Position numbers and translations under genes: made by a program
The notes under the pieces: model-generated
The model's database searches: none
What the model was told of the DNA's origin: nothing
The model's input: only the letters and a program-made list of their open reading frames with translations
Assembly (NCBI GenBank): GCA_045590535.1
Contig: JAZNRE010000013.1
Coordinates: forward strand, 1 to 29,946
Source: UMGS755 sp045590535
Lineage (GTDB): Bacteria; Bacillota; Clostridia; UBA1381; UBA9506
DNA: 29,946 bases
Direction of reading: 5' to 3'
Part shown: piece by piece, positions 15,624-22,340 of the stretch
Position numbering within the stretch: position 1 is the stretch's first letter
Layout of the letters: the number at the start of each line of letters is the position of its first letter

Positions 15624-17414
15624 ATGAACATAACAAAGGATATTCAATATGTCGGCGTGAATGACCACAAAATTGACCTGTTTGAAGGCCAATATGTTGT
15701 GCCAAACGGCATGTCTTATAACTCCTACGCCATTATAGATGAAAAAATTGCCATTATGGACACGGTGGATGCCCGCTTCACCCATGAATGGCTTGATAAT
15801 ATTGAGCAGGTTCTTTCCGGTCGCACGCCGGACTATCTCATTGTGCAGCACATGGAGCCCGACCACTCGGCTAACATTGCCAATTTTATGAATTTATATA
15901 AATCCGCCAAAATCGTGTCAAGCGAAAAGGCTTTTCGCATGATGCAGCAATTTTTTGGCACCGATTATGCGGACCGTCAGGTTGTTGTGGCAGAGGGCGA
16001 CACCCTCTCTTTAGGCGCTCACACCCTGTCCTTTGTCACCGCCCCCATGGTGCACTGGCCCGAGGTTATTGTGACCTATGACAGCACAGATAAAGTGCTG
16101 TTTTCCGCTGATGGCTTTGGCAAATTCGGTGCTTTGGATGTTGAAGAAGATTGGGCCTGTGAAGCCCGTCGCTATTACATCGGCATTGTGGGTAAGTACG
16201 GCGCACAAGTGCAGGCACTTCTCAAAAAAGCGGCCGGCCTGGACATTCAAACCATTTGCCCTCTCCATGGTCCCGTGCTCAACGAAAACTTAGGCTATTA
16301 CCTGAATTTATATAACATCTGGTCTTCTTATGCCGTTGAAACCGAGGGCATCGTCATTGCTTACACCTCTGTTTACGGCAACACAAAAAAAGCGGTAATG
16401 AAACTGGCTGAAAAGCTGACGGCCAAAGGCTGCCCCAAGGTTGTTGTGAACGATTTGGCACGGTGCGACATGGCTGAAGCTGTTGAAGATGCTTTTCGTT
16501 ACAGCAAGCTGGTGCTGGCCACCACCACATACAATGCGGATATCTTCCCCTTTATGCGCGTTTTTCTTGACCATTTAACCGAGCGCGCTTATAAAAACCG
16601 CACGGTGGCATTCATTGAAAACGGCACCTGGGCGCCCCTGGCTGCCAAAACCATGAAAAACATGCTTGCCCCCTGCCGCAACCTTTCTTTTGCTGATACA
16701 ACGGTGACCATTCACTCTGCTTTAAATGACGATAGCATGGCGCAGCTGGATGCTTTAGCCGATGAGCTTTGCCGTGACTACATTGCACAGCACAGCGAAA
16801 CCGCTAACAAAAACGACTTGTCTGCGCTGTTTAACATTGGTTACGGTCTTTATGTTGTCACATCCCACGACGGCAAAAAGGATAACGGTTTAATTGTGAA
16901 CACCATCACCCAGGTTACCAGCACGCCAAACCGCATTGCCGTTACCATTAACAAAGAAAATTATTCCCACCATGTGATTCAGCAAAGCGGCATCATGAAT
17001 GTGAATTGCCTTTCTGTTGATGCGCCCTTCTCCGTTTTTGAAACCTTTGGTTTTGCCAGCGGACGCGCCAAGGATAAGTTTGCAGGCGCCGAGGTTCTGC
17101 GCTCGGATAACGGTCTTGTCTTTTTGCCCCGCTACATTAACTCCTTTATTTCGTTAAAGGTTGAGCAATATGTTGATTTGGGCACCCACGGCATGTTTAT
17201 CTGTAGCATCACCGAGTCCCGCGTGATGTCTGAAACCGAAACCATGACCTATACTTATTATCAGAACAATGTTAAGCCCAATCCCGAAACCGAGGGCAAA
17301 AAAGGCTATGTTTGCAAAATCTGTGGCTATGTTCACGAAGCCGACGAACTGCCCGACGATTTTATCTGCCCCTTGTGCAAACACGGCGCTTCTGATTTTG
17401 AACCCATCGCTTAA
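15624..17414 (+). CDS. Flavodiiron protein fused to flavin reductase and rubredoxin domains
   Basis: A 596-residue multidomain oxygen and/or nitric-oxide reductase. Domain 1 (about 1-240) is a metallo-beta-lactamase-like diiron domain with H76-x-E78-x-D80-H81 (HMEPDH), PMVHWPE, SADGFG and CPLHGP as further metal ligands. Domain 2 (about 245-390) is an FMN-binding flavodoxin (YTSVYGNTKKA). Domain 3 (about 400-545) is a flavin reductase-like domain (NGLIVNTITQVTSTPNRIAV...). Domain 4 (about 555-596) is a rubredoxin with CKIC and CPLC. The fusion puts the electron chain on one polypeptide and likely protects this anaerobe from O2 or NO. The start ATG 15624 has AAGGAG at 8 bp; an upstream in-frame TTG is not supported. 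Confidence 0.95.
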   Translation: MNITKDIQYVGVNDHKIDLFEGQYVVPNGMSYNSYAIIDEKIAIMDTVDARFTHEWLDNIEQVLSGRTPDYLIVQHMEPDHSANIANFMNLYKSAKIVSSEKAFRMMQQFFGTDYADRQVVVAEGDTLSLGAHTLSFVTAPMVHWPEVIVTYDSTDKVLFSADGFGKFGALDVEEDWACEARRYYIGIVGKYGAQVQALLKKAAGLDIQTICPLHGPVLNENLGYYLNLYNIWSSYAVETEGIVIAYTSVYGNTKKAVMKLAEKLTAKGCPKVVVNDLARCDMAEAVEDAFRYSKLVLATTTYNADIFPFMRVFLDHLTERAYKNRTVAFIENGTWAPLAAKTMKNMLAPCRNLSFADTTVTIHSALNDDSMAQLDALADELCRDYIAQHSETANKNDLSALFNIGYGLYVVTSHDGKKDNGLIVNTITQVTSTPNRIAVTINKENYSHHVIQQSGIMNVNCLSVDAPFSVFETFGFASGRAKDKFAGAEVLRSDNGLVFLPRYINSFISLKVEQYVDLGTHGMFICSITESRVMSETETMTYTYYQNNVKPNPETEGKKGYVCKICGYVHEADELPDDFICPLCKHGASDFEPIA

Positions 17415-17478
17415 TTGAATAACAAAGGGCAAAACGGCACATGCTATGGGTGGGGAAACCCCCAAAGGAGATGGTTAT

Positions 17479-17703
17479 GTGCCGGAGAAGAAAAAGAAAA
17501 GCGCCCGTCCCATTGGTGACGAGCCGGTGCCCAAAGAACCGGACGATTATGACAAGTTTGATTTGTGTAACGCCTGCTCTTCTATGGACTGCACGGGTTT
17601 GATTCCGGCTCCACCACAATCTGCGGCGGAGATCGAATCATATATGTTCATCTATGACTATCAACCGCCGGTCACGACGGATGAAGATGATGAATACCGT
17701 TAA
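17479..17703 (+). CDS. Small acidic Cys-containing protein of unknown function
   Basis: A 75-residue hypothetical protein. The GTG start at 17479 is chosen because AAAGGAG lies exactly 8 bp upstream; the in-frame ATG at 17446 has no ribosome binding site. The N-terminus is Lys/Pro-rich (VPEKKKKSARPIGDEPVPKEP), the middle has a compact C-N-A-C-S-S-M-D-C-T-G-L-I-P motif with three Cys that could bind metal, and the tail is acidic. It follows the flavodiiron gene by 64 bp and precedes a terminator, so it probably lies on the same transcript. An overlapping ATG at 17477 in another frame gives an Arg-rich peptide, which is judged spurious. I do not recognise a characterised family. Confidence 0.65.
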   Translation: MPEKKKKSARPIGDEPVPKEPDDYDKFDLCNACSSMDCTGLIPAPPQSAAEIESYMFIYDYQPPVTTDEDDEYR

Positions 17704-17723
17704 TTTTTCTCTGTAAAAACGAA

Positions 17724-17763
17724 AAGCCACAAAGACAAAAACCGTCTTTGTGGCTTATTTTTT
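17724..17763 (+). terminator. Intrinsic terminator
   Basis: Perfect 13-bp arms AAGCCACAAAGAC (17724-17736) and GTCTTTGTGGCTT (17744-17756), followed by a T-run. Confidence 0.88.
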
Positions 17764-17790
17764 CATTTATGCTGCATTATTTACAATTTG

Positions 17791-17819
17791 TTCATACTGT
17801 CTTCAAAAAATTGTATTAT
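17791..17819 (+). promoter_or_regulatory. Possible promoter of the HtrA gene
   Basis: Weak -35 TTCATA (17791-17796), 17-bp spacer, -10 TATTAT (17814-17819). The -35 is poor, so another sigma factor or an activator is possible. Confidence 0.45.
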
Positions 17820-17863
17820 GATAAATACATACAAAACGACACCCCCAAACAGGAGGACCTTGT

Positions 17864-19225
17864 ATGTACGAAAACGATTTTTTTAACAACCATGAAACCG
17901 ATACAGAATTAGAACCGGAAATCAGCGAATCAAACTGGTTTACCGACGATTTTGAAACCTGCTTTAAGCGCTCTGTTCCCCGTCACCGTTCCCTGACAGT
18001 GTATAAGCCCAGACCCAAGCGATTTCGTAAGCTTTTTAAAAGCCCTGTCTTTGCTGCGGTTGTCAGCTCGGTGGTAACCTGCTGCCTATGCTTTGGTGTT
18101 TTCTCCGCTTTCTACCGTCCCAAAACCGCCGGCAATGTTTTACCGGCTCCTGGCGAGGCCTATCTTGCCGCCGGTTATGATGACTATGAGCAGTTGGCAA
18201 CAGCTGCAAACAACGGCAGTTTTGGCATTCCCGAGGTGTATGAACTGGTTTCACCGGCTGTTGTCAGCATTGTGTGCAAAAGCCAGTCAAACGGTTATGT
18301 CCAGTCGCAAATGTCCAGCGGCTCCGGCGTTATTCTGCGCAGCGACGGTTACATCGTAACGAACAACCATGTTATTGACGGCGCTTCTGAAATCACCGTC
18401 ACCACCATTGCCGGTCAAAACATTGCCGCCACCGTGGTAGGAAAAGATGAGCGTACCGATTTAGCCGTTTTAAAAATCGAAAGTGATGCGGCACTGCCCT
18501 TTGTTGAGCTGGGCGATTCTTCAAAGCTTCGGGTGGGCGAAATGGCACTTGCCATTGGTAACCCCCTTCGTGAAGAGCTGGCCGGCACACTGACCGTTGG
18601 TTACATCAGCGCCATCAATCGCTCCATGGTGATTGACGGCAAACAAATGACCATGCTCCAAACCGACGCCGCCATCAATCCGGGCAACTCCGGCGGCGCT
18701 CTTTTAAACCTACGGGGTCAGCTCATTGGCATTAACACGGCAAAATCCACCGGCTACGATGTTGAGGGCCTTGGTTTTGCCATTCCCATTAACGAGGCAA
18801 AGCCCATCATTGAGTCCATTATTGCTCATGGCTATGTGACCGGTCGTGTTGTCATTGGTCTCACCGGTCAAACCGTAACCGAGGCCATTGCCAAAGCCAA
18901 CAACCTGCCCATCGGCGTTTATGTGGGTTCTATTTTGGAAGATAGTGCCGCCCAAAAAGCCGGCGTTCGTGTGGGTGATGTTATTATTGCCTGTGATGGC
19001 CAAAAAGTCGCCACTATTGATGAAATCAATAAAATCCGCGATTCTCACAAGGTGGGCGAAGTTATGACCATGACGGTTGACCGAAACGGCCAGACCGTAG
19101 AACTGCGCCTGATTTTGCAGGAAGAAAAACCCACAAAAGAATCGAAAACTCCCGAAGTTCAGCAAATTCCCCAGCAGCAGCTTCCGCAACAAGTTCCTTT
19201 CCCGTTCTCCTGGTTTGGTTGGTAA
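17864..19225 (+). CDS. HtrA/DegP-type membrane-anchored serine protease with PDZ domain
   Basis: A 453-residue trypsin-like protease of the HtrA family that degrades misfolded proteins at the cell surface. Layout: an acidic/basic cytoplasmic N-terminus (1-60), one membrane anchor (about 61-83), a protease domain with catalytic triad H169 (TNNHV), D199 (RTDLAVLK) and S276 (NPGNSGGAL), a PDZ domain (about 340-425, with GVYVGSILEDSAAQKAGVRVGD) and a Gln/Pro-rich tail ending PFSWFGW. The ATG has AGGAGG 7 bp upstream. It is a single-gene unit between two terminators. Family is certain; which HtrA paralogue it corresponds to is not decidable here. Confidence 0.95.
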   Translation: MYENDFFNNHETDTELEPEISESNWFTDDFETCFKRSVPRHRSLTVYKPRPKRFRKLFKSPVFAAVVSSVVTCCLCFGVFSAFYRPKTAGNVLPAPGEAYLAAGYDDYEQLATAANNGSFGIPEVYELVSPAVVSIVCKSQSNGYVQSQMSSGSGVILRSDGYIVTNNHVIDGASEITVTTIAGQNIAATVVGKDERTDLAVLKIESDAALPFVELGDSSKLRVGEMALAIGNPLREELAGTLTVGYISAINRSMVIDGKQMTMLQTDAAINPGNSGGALLNLRGQLIGINTAKSTGYDVEGLGFAIPINEAKPIIESIIAHGYVTGRVVIGLTGQTVTEAIAKANNLPIGVYVGSILEDSAAQKAGVRVGDVIIACDGQKVATIDEINKIRDSHKVGEVMTMTVDRNGQTVELRLILQEEKPTKESKTPEVQQIPQQQLPQQVPFPFSWFGW

Positions 19226-19249
19226 TCACATCTTTCTAATAAAACACAA

Positions 19250-19286
19250 AAAGACTGCCCCGCAGCGTTTTGCGAGGCAGTCTTTT
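19250..19286 (+). terminator. Intrinsic terminator of the HtrA gene
   Basis: AAAGACTGCC (19250-19259) and GGCAGTCTTTT (19276-19286), with an inner CGCA/TGCG stem. Confidence 0.85.
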
Positions 19287-19330
19287 CTCGTATGAAAGAC
19301 GGATTTAGTTCAAATTTGTTTAATCCTTTT

Positions 19331-19505
19331 CAATGATGCATCGCCTGGCGGCAATATGATGTTTTTCGCTCCGCTCAAAATGATGTTGCTGGCCAACTTG
19401 CAATGATGCGATGTTTGCACCAAAACATTAGGCAAAGCCGACATCATTTCTGAAGGAAATATCATTCGCGTCAGCGTCATCATTTGCCAAAGGCAAACAT
19501 CATTG
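19331..19505. repeat. Palindromically arranged ATGATG/CATCAT mini-hairpin cluster
   Basis: The left half holds four direct copies of (A/T)ATGATG at 19332, 19355, 19379 and 19402, spaced 23-24 bp. The right half holds the complement (CATCAT or ATCATT) at 19442, about 19460, 19478 and 19498, so the block is symmetric overall. Several spacers are themselves tiny inverted repeats (TTTGCC-AAA-GGCAAA at 19483-19497, ATTTC/GAAAT at 19446-19460, GTTG/CAAC near 19385-19397). No open reading frame is convincing here. It looks like a REP- or MITE-like intergenic repeat; its function is unknown. Confidence 0.6.
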
Positions 19506-19537
19506 AAAAAAGACTATTCCGAAGAATAGTCTTTTTT
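19506..19537. terminator. Bidirectional intrinsic terminator, end of tRNA-Leu transcript
   Basis: Perfect 14-bp arms AAAAAAGACTATTC and GAATAGTCTTTTTT around a CGAA loop. It is directly downstream of the minus-strand tRNA-Leu. Confidence 0.85.
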
Positions 19538-19538
19538 C

Positions 19539-19625
19539 TGGTGCCGCTGACCGGACTTGAACCGGTACGGGATTGCTCCCACGGGATTTTAAGTCCCGGG
19601 TGTCTGCCAATTCCACCACAGCGGC
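19539..19625 (-). tRNA. tRNA-Leu (anticodon TAA)
   Basis: An 87-nt class II tRNA including an encoded CCA. The acceptor arms GCCGCTG and CAGCGGC pair perfectly. The anticodon stem is CGGGA/TCCCG with loop CTTAAAA, giving anticodon TAA. A long variable arm and GGTTCAAGTCC in the T-arm fit tRNA-Leu. Confidence 0.95.
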
Positions 19626-19651
19626 GAAAAATTTACCTAAACGACTTTATT

Positions 19652-19680
19652 ATTGTAGCACGATTCCCTGTTTTTGTCAA
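19652..19680 (-). promoter_or_regulatory. Promoter of tRNA-Leu
   Basis: On the minus strand, consensus -35 TTGACA (19675-19680), 17-bp spacer, -10 TACAAT (19652-19657). Confidence 0.8.
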
Positions 19681-19694
19681 GAGGTTTCTTTCAA

Positions 19695-20252
19695 TTAAAT
19701 GTAACCCAGCAAAATTCCTGCCAGAGCCGACGCTGCCAAATACCAAATGGGGTGCTTTTTAAACACCTTAAAAAGCACAAAGGCTGCCACAAAAATCGCC
19801 ACAGAGGGCCAATGGAACAAAGCCAAAACGCTGCCTTTATAGGGCAGGCAAAGGAGTGATGCCTTGGCAACAGTTAAGCCCGCAGCCGCAATCAATCCCG
19901 CAACCGCCGGTCTTAATCCATAAAAAACCGCATTCACATACTTGTTATCACGAAAAGCATCTAAAATCTTTGCCACCAAAAAAATGGTTAAAATAGCCGG
20001 AGCAATTAAGCCTAAAGTGGCCGAAAGGGCGCCTAAAATACCCCCGACCTGAAAACCTGCATAGGTTGCCATGTTCACGCCGATGGGGCCCGGTGTTGAT
20101 TCTGAAACGGCAATCATGTCCGCCAGAGCCGCCTCGGTAAACCAGTCGGTTTTTGCCGCCATATCCCGCAAAAACGGCAGGGTTGCCAGTCCGCCACCAA
20201 TGGCAAACAGACCCGTTTTAAAAAATTCATAGAACAAGCGCAAATAAATCAT
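19695..20252 (-). CDS. Chromate transporter half, ChrA family (second gene)
   Basis: A 185-residue membrane protein covering one CHR domain. Signatures are the N-terminal FKTGLFAIGGGLATLPFL, the substrate-path motif STPGPIGVNMATYAGF and about five to six hydrophobic helices. In short-chain CHR systems two half-size homologues act together as one transporter. The ATG overlaps the stop of the upstream half by 4 bp (ATGA), which is typical of coupled subunits. Substrate may be chromate or another oxyanion; the family name does not prove chromate resistance in an anaerobe. Confidence 0.9.
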   Translation of the reverse strand: MIYLRLFYEFFKTGLFAIGGGLATLPFLRDMAAKTDWFTEAALADMIAVSESTPGPIGVNMATYAGFQVGGILGALSATLGLIAPAILTIFLVAKILDAFRDNKYVNAVFYGLRPAVAGLIAAAGLTVAKASLLCLPYKGSVLALFHWPSVAIFVAAFVLFKVFKKHPIWYLAASALAGILLGYI

Positions 20253-20788
20253 TTTAAAAACCGCCTCCCTTGCAATAACACGCCTAAAAGACCTGCTGCC
20301 ACAACCATAATAATGGGAGACAGATTAAAAAAGCACACACAAAGGAAAACAACAACGGAAATAAGCAGCGTGGGCGCATCGATAACCGCTTTTTTTGAAA
20401 GCTTGATAACTGAATCCAAAATGAGGGCACAAACACAGGCACGAATGCCAATAAACGCATTTTTGACAATCGGCAATTCGGAAAAGTTCGTAAGAACCGC
20501 CGCAATAATGGAGATAATCACAAAAGACGGAAAAATCACACCCAAGGTTGCTGCAATGCCGCCGAGATACCCTTTTTGACGGTAACCGACCAAGGTCGCC
20601 ACATTAACAGCAATCACCCCCGGTGTGCATTGGGCCATGGCATAGTAATCCATCAAATCTTCTTCGGTTGTCCATTTTTGCTTTTCAACCAATTCCTTTT
20701 GCAGCATGGGCAGCATGGCATAGCCACCGCCAAAGGTGAAACCCCCGATTCGTGCAAAGGTGAAAAAAAGCTTGATTAAGTCTTTCAT
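20249..20788 (-). CDS. Chromate transporter half, ChrA family (first gene)
   Basis: A 179-residue CHR-domain membrane protein, the partner of the following gene. Visible are FARIGGFTFGGGYAMLPML, QCTPGVIAVNVATLVGY (the family P-G-x-x-A-V-N motif) and several hydrophobic helices. The start at ATG 20786-20788 has a moderate GGAAG-type site upstream. The operon is two genes with a 4-bp overlap. The promoter upstream is not clear: only weak TTGTTT/TATGAA-like boxes lie between it and the tRNA-Thr terminator. Confidence 0.9.
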   Translation of the reverse strand: MKDLIKLFFTFARIGGFTFGGGYAMLPMLQKELVEKQKWTTEEDLMDYYAMAQCTPGVIAVNVATLVGYRQKGYLGGIAATLGVIFPSFVIISIIAAVLTNFSELPIVKNAFIGIRACVCALILDSVIKLSKKAVIDAPTLLISVVVFLCVCFFNLSPIIMVVAAGLLGVLLQGRRFLK

Positions 20789-20854
20789 GTGCTCACTTCC
20801 GCCTCAAAATGTGTTTCATAATTTATTGTTTCACATAAAACAAAATATATAAAG

Positions 20855-20886
20855 CAAAAATCCAGAACGCTACTGCATTCTGGATT
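20855..20886 (-). terminator. Intrinsic terminator of tRNA-Thr
   Basis: AATCCAGAA (20859-20867) pairs with TTCTGGATT (20878-20886); on the minus strand it is followed by a T-run. Confidence 0.8.
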
Positions 20887-20888
20887 CA

Positions 20889-20964
<76 letters not shown>

Positions 20965-20983
20965 ACAGCTCTAATACCCGATT

Positions 20984-21012
20984 AGTATAGCACAAAAAAA
21001 AGAATTTGTAAA
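20984..21012 (-). promoter_or_regulatory. Promoter of tRNA-Thr
   Basis: On the minus strand, -35 TTTACA (21007-21012), 17-bp spacer, -10 TATACT (20984-20989). Confidence 0.75.
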
Positions 21013-21071
21013 GGGGTTTTTTGAAAATATTTTATTTTTCTCTCCCTTTGTCATCTTTTTTTGGCCCGCCG

Positions 21072-21100
21072 TTGCAATCGGACATTCCCTGTGATACAAT
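21072..21100 (+). promoter_or_regulatory. Promoter of sfsA
   Basis: -35 TTGCAA (21072-21077), 17-bp spacer, -10 TACAAT (21095-21100). Confidence 0.65.
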
Positions 21101-21124
21101 CAAAAGCAGAAAGGAGGCGTTTTT

Positions 21125-21805
21125 ATGGAATATGGTGAAGTTAAATCCGTTCGCTTTCTGTCACGGCCCAATCGGTTTATTGCCCTGGCCGAACTGAACG
21201 GCGAAGAAGTTGTTTGTCATGTGAAAAACACCGGTCGCTGCTGCGAGCTTTTGGTGCCCGGGGCTTCCGCCTTTGTGGAGGTGGCCAAAAACCCTGACCG
21301 AAAAACCAAGTTCGATTTAATTGCGGTGTATAAAAATGACCGCCTGATTAACATGGACAGCCAGGCTCCCAACCGCCTCTTTGCCGAATGGGTTTTGGCG
21401 GGCAATTTGTTTCAAAACATCACCCTTTTTCGCCCCGAAACAAGCTACCAAAACTCCCGCTTTGATTTTTATCTTGAAGCCGACGGCCGAAAAATATTCG
21501 TTGAAGTGAAAGGCGTCACCTTAGAAGAAAACGGCGTCGTCCGGTTCCCCGACGCCCCCACGCAGCGTGGTGCACGGCATCTCCGCGAGCTTATAAACGC
21601 TGCCAAAGAAGGTTTTGAGGCCTATGTGGTTTTCGTGGTGCAAATGAAAAATGTAAGCCATTTTTCGCCCAACGACCGCACCGATGCTTTTTTTGGCCAA
21701 GCGCTCCGTGAGGCTCATGCTGCGGGCGTTAACATTTTAGCCGTGGATTGCCATGTTGCACCCGACAAGCTCTGCATTGCCGATTTTGTGCCGGTCATTT
21801 TATAG
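21125..21805 (+). CDS. sfsA: SfsA family DNA/RNA-binding nuclease-like protein
   Basis: A 226-residue SfsA protein, historically called sugar fermentation stimulation protein and now grouped with nuclease-like DNA-binding proteins. Layout: an N-terminal OB-like part (RFLSRPNRFIALAELNGEEVVCHVKNTGRC) followed by a restriction-endonuclease-like core with R-F-D-F-Y (around 115-120), F-V-E-V-K-G-V-T and the FPDAPTQRGARHLREL segment. The ATG has AAGGAGG 7 bp upstream. It converges with the comM remnant, with 2 bp between the two stop codons. Cellular role is not firmly established. Confidence 0.94.
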   Translation: MEYGEVKSVRFLSRPNRFIALAELNGEEVVCHVKNTGRCCELLVPGASAFVEVAKNPDRKTKFDLIAVYKNDRLINMDSQAPNRLFAEWVLAGNLFQNITLFRPETSYQNSRFDFYLEADGRKIFVEVKGVTLEENGVVRFPDAPTQRGARHLRELINAAKEGFEAYVVFVVQMKNVSHFSPNDRTDAFFGQALREAHAAGVNILAVDCHVAPDKLCIADFVPVIL

Positions 21806-21807
21806 CT

Positions 21808-22299
21808 TCACCAATATTTTCTGTCTAAACTTCTGTATTGAATGGCTTCTGCCAGATGCTCGGTTTGAATGGTGGCACAGTCTGCCAGGTCGGCTATGGT
21901 TCTGGCAACCTTTAAAATGCGGTTGTGTGCCCGAGCCGATAAGCCCAACGAGTCAAAAACCGACTGCATCAGCTGGCTTTCGGCGTCGCCCAGAGCACAG
22001 AACTTTTCTGTCATAGGCGTGGTCATTTGTGCGTTGCAGAAGATGTTGGGCGTGTCTTTAAAGCGCATGGCCTGCCGGCTTCTTGCTGCGTTAACCCGCT
22101 CACGAATCACCGCTGAAGATTCGCCCTTGGTTTTTGAATTAAGCTCTTGATAGGGCACCGCCAAAACCTCAACATGCAAGTCAATGCGGTCTAAAAGGGG
22201 ACCGCTTATTTTCGAAACATATTGGTGAATTTGTGCCTCACTGCAGGTGCAAGGGCGAACCGGGTCGCCGTGATAACCGCACTTACAAGGGTTCATCGA
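21808..22299 (-). pseudogene. comM: ComM/YifB (Mg-chelatase-like AAA+ ATPase), C-terminal part cut by element insertion
   Basis: This is the C-terminal third of a ComM/YifB-type AAA+ ATPase, a DNA-branch-migration helicase used in natural transformation. It begins at the conserved S-M-N-P-C-K-C-G-Y-H-G-D-P block and keeps the Cys cluster (CKCG, CTC), the arginine-finger region GPLLDRIDLHVEV and the C-terminal helical domain (LGLSARAHNRILKVARTIADL). The N-terminal domain and Walker motifs are missing upstream because the serine-recombinase element begins there. The frame continues into element DNA to an ATG at 22338 with AAAGG 7 bp upstream, so a 176-residue truncated product could still be made. 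The 5' half should lie at the far end of the element. Excision would be expected to restore the gene. Confidence 0.9.
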
Positions 22300-22340
22300 C
22301 AAAGTGCCACATCCATTCAAACCTTGATATATCTGCATTT
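22283..22340. other. Element/comM junction (attachment site region)
   Basis: ComM-like coding starts at about 22299 on the minus strand, and recombinase-type coding ends across the same bases. Composition shifts from mid-GC to AT-rich here. The exact crossover dinucleotide cannot be fixed without the other junction. Confidence 0.6.

Noticed and set aside
17477..17602. Arg-rich peptide from an ATG in another frame (MCRRRKRK...)
   Set aside because: It shares the ribosome binding site with the GTG-started small protein, but the sequence is a low-complexity frameshift of it and stops early.
19331..19505. CRISPR array
   Set aside because: Repeat units are only 6-8 bp, switch orientation halfway, and spacers are not uniform; no cas genes are nearby.
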